Of a stretch of DNA of 8,395 bases, positions 6,268-8,395 are shown in pieces. Positions within the stretch are counted from its first letter, which is position 1. Every line of letters begins with the position of its first letter. The position numbers were made by a program, and so were the translations under genes. Source of the stretch: Flavobacteriaceae bacterium UBA2540 (lineage in GTDB: Bacteria > Bacteroidota > Bacteroidia > Flavobacteriales > Flavobacteriaceae); NCBI GenBank assembly GCA_002340765.1, contig DDMS01000054.1, positions 14,813 through 23,207 on the forward strand, given 5' to 3'. Below the pieces are notes generated by a model. The model was given only the letters and a program-made list of their open reading frames with translations, was not told where the DNA came from and searched no databases.

Positions 6268-7344
6268 ATGATCGAAAAAATACGAATAGTAAAACAACGT
6301 TATGACGAGGTTTCTGACTTGATTATTCAGCCAGAAATTATCTCTGATCAAAAACGATATATACTATTAAGTAAAGAATACAAAGATTTAGGAAAAGTTG
6401 TCAAAGCAGGAAATAAATACCTATTATTATTGAATAGTATTGATGAAGCAAAAGAAATTATTGCAGATGGTTCAGATGCTGAAATGGTAGAAATGGCGAA
6501 GGCCGAAATGGACGAAGCACAAGATCAAATTCCTGTTTTAGAAGATGAAATCAAGCTTTTATTGATTCCCAAAGAACCTGAGGATTCTAAAAATGCGGTG
6601 GTAGAATTACGTGCTGGAACAGGAGGAGATGAAGCAAGTATTTTTGCGGGAGATTTATTCAGAATGTATTCAAAATACTGCGAAAGCAGAGGATGGAATG
6701 TTTCTATTGTTGATTTTTCGGAAGGAACCAATGGCGGATTTAAAGAAATTCAGTTTGAAGTAAATGGCGAGGATGTATATGGAATTTTAAAATTTGAAGC
6801 AGGCGTTCATCGAGTTCAACGAGTTCCGCAAACCGAAACTCAAGGTCGTGTGCACACTTCTGCAGCTACTTGTATGGTGTTTCCTGAAGCAGAGGAATTT
6901 GATGTGGAAATCAACCCAAAAGATGTTCGAATCGATTTTTTCTGTTCATCTGGACCTGGAGGACAATCCGTAAATACGACCTATTCTGCAGTTCGTTTAA
7001 CGCACATTCCAACAGGACTGGTTGCGCAATGTCAAGACCAAAAATCGCAGCATAAAAACAAAGAAAAAGCATTTAAAGTGTTGCGTTCAAGATTGTATGA
7101 TGTTGAATTGGCAAAAAGACAAGCAGAAGATTCTCTAAAACGAGGTTCTATGGTTTCATCTGGAGATAGAAGTGCCAAAATTAGAACCTATAATTACGCG
7201 CAAGGACGAGTTACAGACCATAGAATTGGTTTGTCTTTGTATGATTTGCCTAATATTTTAAATGGTGATATTCAACGAATTATTGACGAATTGATGATGG
7301 CAGAAAATACTTCAAAACTGAAATTATTGGGAGATGGGATTTAG
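6268..7344 (+). CDS. prfA: peptide chain release factor 1 (RF1)
   Basis: RF1 recognises UAA and UAG stop codons in the ribosomal A site and triggers release of the finished peptide. At 358 residues it is full length (E. coli RF1 has 360). Residues 1-100 are the helical domain 1; VELRAGTGGDEASIFAGDLF at 112-131 opens domain 2; the codon-reading tripeptide is PQT at 187-189 (a PxT motif, PAT in E. coli, against SPF in RF2), inside HRVQRVPQTETQGRVHTSAA. The catalytic loop is SSGPGGQSVNTT at 227-238, with Gln233 the residue methylated by PrmC in the family. Domain 4 contains VSSGDRSAKIRTYNYAQGRV. The ATG at 6268 gives the normal MIEKI-type start. The stop is TAG, a codon only RF1 reads, whereas the other six genes with visible stops here end in TAA. 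It follows purM with a dead minus-strand gene between, so it probably has its own promoter. Confidence 0.97.
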   Translation: MIEKIRIVKQRYDEVSDLIIQPEIISDQKRYILLSKEYKDLGKVVKAGNKYLLLLNSIDEAKEIIADGSDAEMVEMAKAEMDEAQDQIPVLEDEIKLLLIPKEPEDSKNAVVELRAGTGGDEASIFAGDLFRMYSKYCESRGWNVSIVDFSEGTNGGFKEIQFEVNGEDVYGILKFEAGVHRVQRVPQTETQGRVHTSAATCMVFPEAEEFDVEINPKDVRIDFFCSSGPGGQSVNTTYSAVRLTHIPTGLVAQCQDQKSQHKNKEKAFKVLRSRLYDVELAKRQAEDSLKRGSMVSSGDRSAKIRTYNYAQGRVTDHRIGLSLYDLPNILNGDIQRIIDELMMAENTSKLKLLGDGI

Positions 7345-7514
7345 GTTTTGCTAACGGTCGGACATATAAGAAATAATAGATAAACAAGCTTTGGTTTTTT
7401 TTAGACATAAACAAAGATAGCAGAAAAAATCAGGAGCTATTTAGAGAAACACTATTGATACTTTAATGATATTTCGGTTTATTAATAAATAATGTAAAGA
7501 AAAGAGTTGAATTC
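7345..7514. other. 170-bp spacer between convergent prfA and membrane-protein gene, no gene seen
   Basis: No open frame of useful length was found. It contains AAAC-N8-GTTTTTTTT (7383-7402), a weak hairpin with a T-run that could end prfA; a minus-strand TATCTTTG (7419-7412) that matches the -7 consensus but faces prfA; and a 12-bp palindrome TTTATTAATAAA (7478-7489). No strong bidirectional terminator is visible, unlike the other convergent pair at 1091-1120. Confidence 0.5.
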
Positions 7515-8099
7515 TTACGAATTTCTATGTTTATTAATTTCGTCTTGCAATTGTCTGCGCAATTTTTGTTCTCTTTCTATTGAATTTTTTCTATGAATTT
7601 CGAATTCTTCTTCAACAATCAAAAGACTGTCTTGCGCTTGTTTTGCAATCACATTACTTTTTAAAAACTTAAACACAAAGAAAACTATTCCAGCACCAAA
7701 CCCAATAATGATTGTCCATAATATAAAGCTGTATGTATATTTATTTAAAGTCGCACCAAATAATGAGATTGAATTTTCTTTAAACAATGCATTATCCAAT
7801 TCTAAGGTTTTTTGGGTAAGTGTTTCGTTCAAATAAGCAATGTTTTCACGCTCATTTTTCAAAAGATTTTCTATATTTACAAATGCTTTCCTAAATTTTT
7901 TTACTGAGTCTAGTACGTTTTTTTTAAGGCTTAGAAATTCATCTTTACCAACAATTTTGTAATTTTGAAAAGTTGCTGAAACTTTAAAAATCTTATCAAA
8001 TTGACCTTCAATAGTTTTTGGTTCTATGGTGTCATTTTCTTGTGAAAAATTAATTTGCACGTTTAAAATCAATAAAATTGATGTGAAAAATAATTTCAT
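7515..8099 (-). CDS. conserved flavobacterial membrane-anchored coiled-coil protein, function unknown
   Basis: A 194-residue protein from the ATG at 8099. Residues 1-20 (MKLFFTSILL to NFSQ) form a signal peptide with likely cleavage before E21. Then come TIEGQFDKIFKVSATFQNYK (29-48), a charged helical, probably coiled-coil stretch (about 55-108, including LLKNERENIAYLNETLTQ), one strong membrane segment at about 122-146 (YSFILWTIIIGFGAGIVFFVFKFL), and a highly charged cytoplasmic helix to the end (VEEEFEIHRKNSIEREQKLR). The expected topology is periplasmic N-terminal part, one membrane span and a cytoplasmic tail. Similar proteins near ribosomal genes of Flavobacteriia are, as I recall, often labelled tRNA (guanine-N1)-methyltransferase; nothing here resembles TrmD, so that name should not be used. 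An in-frame ATG at 8168 would add 23 residues but would translate the rplT terminator hairpin, so it is rejected. Located just downstream of rplT. Confidence 0.8.
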   Translation of the reverse strand: MKLFFTSILLILNVQINFSQENDTIEPKTIEGQFDKIFKVSATFQNYKIVGKDEFLSLKKNVLDSVKKFRKAFVNIENLLKNERENIAYLNETLTQKTLELDNALFKENSISLFGATLNKYTYSFILWTIIIGFGAGIVFFVFKFLKSNVIAKQAQDSLLIVEEEFEIHRKNSIEREQKLRRQLQDEINKHRNS

Positions 8100-8118
8100 T
8101 TTTTTGCGTTTTATACTG

Positions 8119-8126
8119 TAAATGTA
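8119..8126 (-). promoter_or_regulatory. possible -7 element of the coiled-coil protein gene
   Basis: On the minus strand TACATTTA is one base off TAnnTTTG, about 20 bases before the ATG at 8099. A TTTG lies 15 bases further upstream (8145-8142), inside the rplT terminator stem, slightly closer than the usual spacing. Confidence 0.3.
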
Positions 8127-8127
8127 T

Positions 8128-8156
8128 AAAAAAAACCCAAACAAACGTTTGGGTTT
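8128..8156 (-). terminator. intrinsic terminator downstream of rplT
   Basis: On the minus strand a 10-bp stem AAACCCAAAC (8156-8147) with GTTTGGGTTT (8142-8133) closes a 4-base loop and is followed by a run of eight T (8135-8128, overlapping the stem end). It lies 22 bases after the rplT stop and ends the ribosomal-protein transcript before the coiled-coil gene. Confidence 0.9.
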
Positions 8157-8178
8157 CATTATAAGCAAGTATTATTAT

Positions 8179-8395
8179 TTATTTTATTTTTTCTGCAACT
8201 GCCTTAAAAGCTTGAGGATTGTTTACAGCTAAATCTGCTAAAACCTTACGATTTAGCTCGATATGATTTGCTTTTACTTTTCCCATAAACTGTGAGTAAG
8301 ACATTCCATGCAAACGTGCAGCAGCGTTAATACGCGTTATCCACAATGAACGGAAGTTTCTCTTATTATTTTTACGGTCTCTGTATGCATAAAGC
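8179..8395 (-). CDS. rplT: 50S ribosomal protein L20, C-terminal part
   Basis: The last 71 codons plus the TAA stop (8181-8179) are in the window; the start lies beyond the right edge. The translation contains YAYRDRKNNKRNFRSLWITR, INAAARLHGMSYSQFMGKVK and ELNRKVLADLAV, ending NNPQAFKAVAEKIK. These are the hallmark blocks of L20 (RDRKxRKRxFRxLWIxRINAA, LNRKxLAdLA), which binds 23S rRNA early in 50S assembly. L20 is usually about 115 residues, so about 60% is seen. In most bacteria it follows infC and rpmI, expected just outside the window. An intrinsic terminator follows the stop, so it is the last gene of its operon. Confidence 0.96.
   Translation of the reverse strand, partial: LYAYRDRKNNKRNFRSLWITRINAAARLHGMSYSQFMGKVKANHIELNRKVLADLAVNNPQAFKAVAEKIK

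Noticed and set aside
8100..8168. Longer N-terminus (23 extra residues) for the coiled-coil membrane protein
   Set aside because: The extension would be read through the rplT terminator hairpin and would bury the signal peptide, so the ATG at 8099 is the real start.
1..8395. CRISPR array, insertion sequence, tRNA, rRNA or phage genes
   Set aside because: No regularly spaced repeats, transposase frames, cloverleaf or rRNA blocks were seen on either strand; the window is ordinary chromosomal housekeeping DNA.

Overview
The window is AT-rich chromosomal DNA from a member of the Flavobacteriia (Bacteroidota), probably a marine Flavobacteriaceae of the Polaribacter/Tenacibaculum kind. The reasons are the protein families (an IcmF-type fused mutase, a GSII beside a GSIII glutamine synthetase, the long Bacteroidota form of PurM, RF1 with a GPGGQ loop), the lack of Shine-Dalgarno sequences, and several upstream sequences matching the Bacteroidota -7 element TAnnTTTG. 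The genus is inference.

Layout, left to right. The start of a B12-dependent acyl-CoA mutase gene (minus, cut by the window edge) diverges from a small DUF4136-type lipoprotein gene (plus, 499-1044). A bidirectional hairpin (1091-1120) separates the lipoprotein from a convergent type II glutamine synthetase (minus, 1141-2157). That gene diverges from a type III glutamine synthetase (plus, 2332-4515). The 174 bp between the two synthetases carry back-to-back promoters and an 11-bp inverted repeat built on TAGGG, which looks like a shared operator. After a clear terminator come purM (plus, 4588-5766) and, beyond a 501-bp gap, prfA for release factor 1 (plus, 6268-7344). The gap is not empty. It holds a decayed lipoprotein gene on the minus strand (about 5765-6196) whose frame is intact but broken by four stop codons. 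To the right, on the minus strand, are a small membrane-anchored coiled-coil protein (7515-8099) and the 3' end of rplT (ribosomal protein L20), with a strong terminator between them.

The genes are mostly housekeeping. Two glutamine synthetases of different families assimilate ammonium, and the glutamine made feeds, among others, the purine pathway in which PurM acts. RF1 and L20 belong to translation. No mobile element, CRISPR array, tRNA or rRNA was seen. The points most worth a second look are the TAGGG operator between the synthetases and the pseudogene with four in-frame stops.
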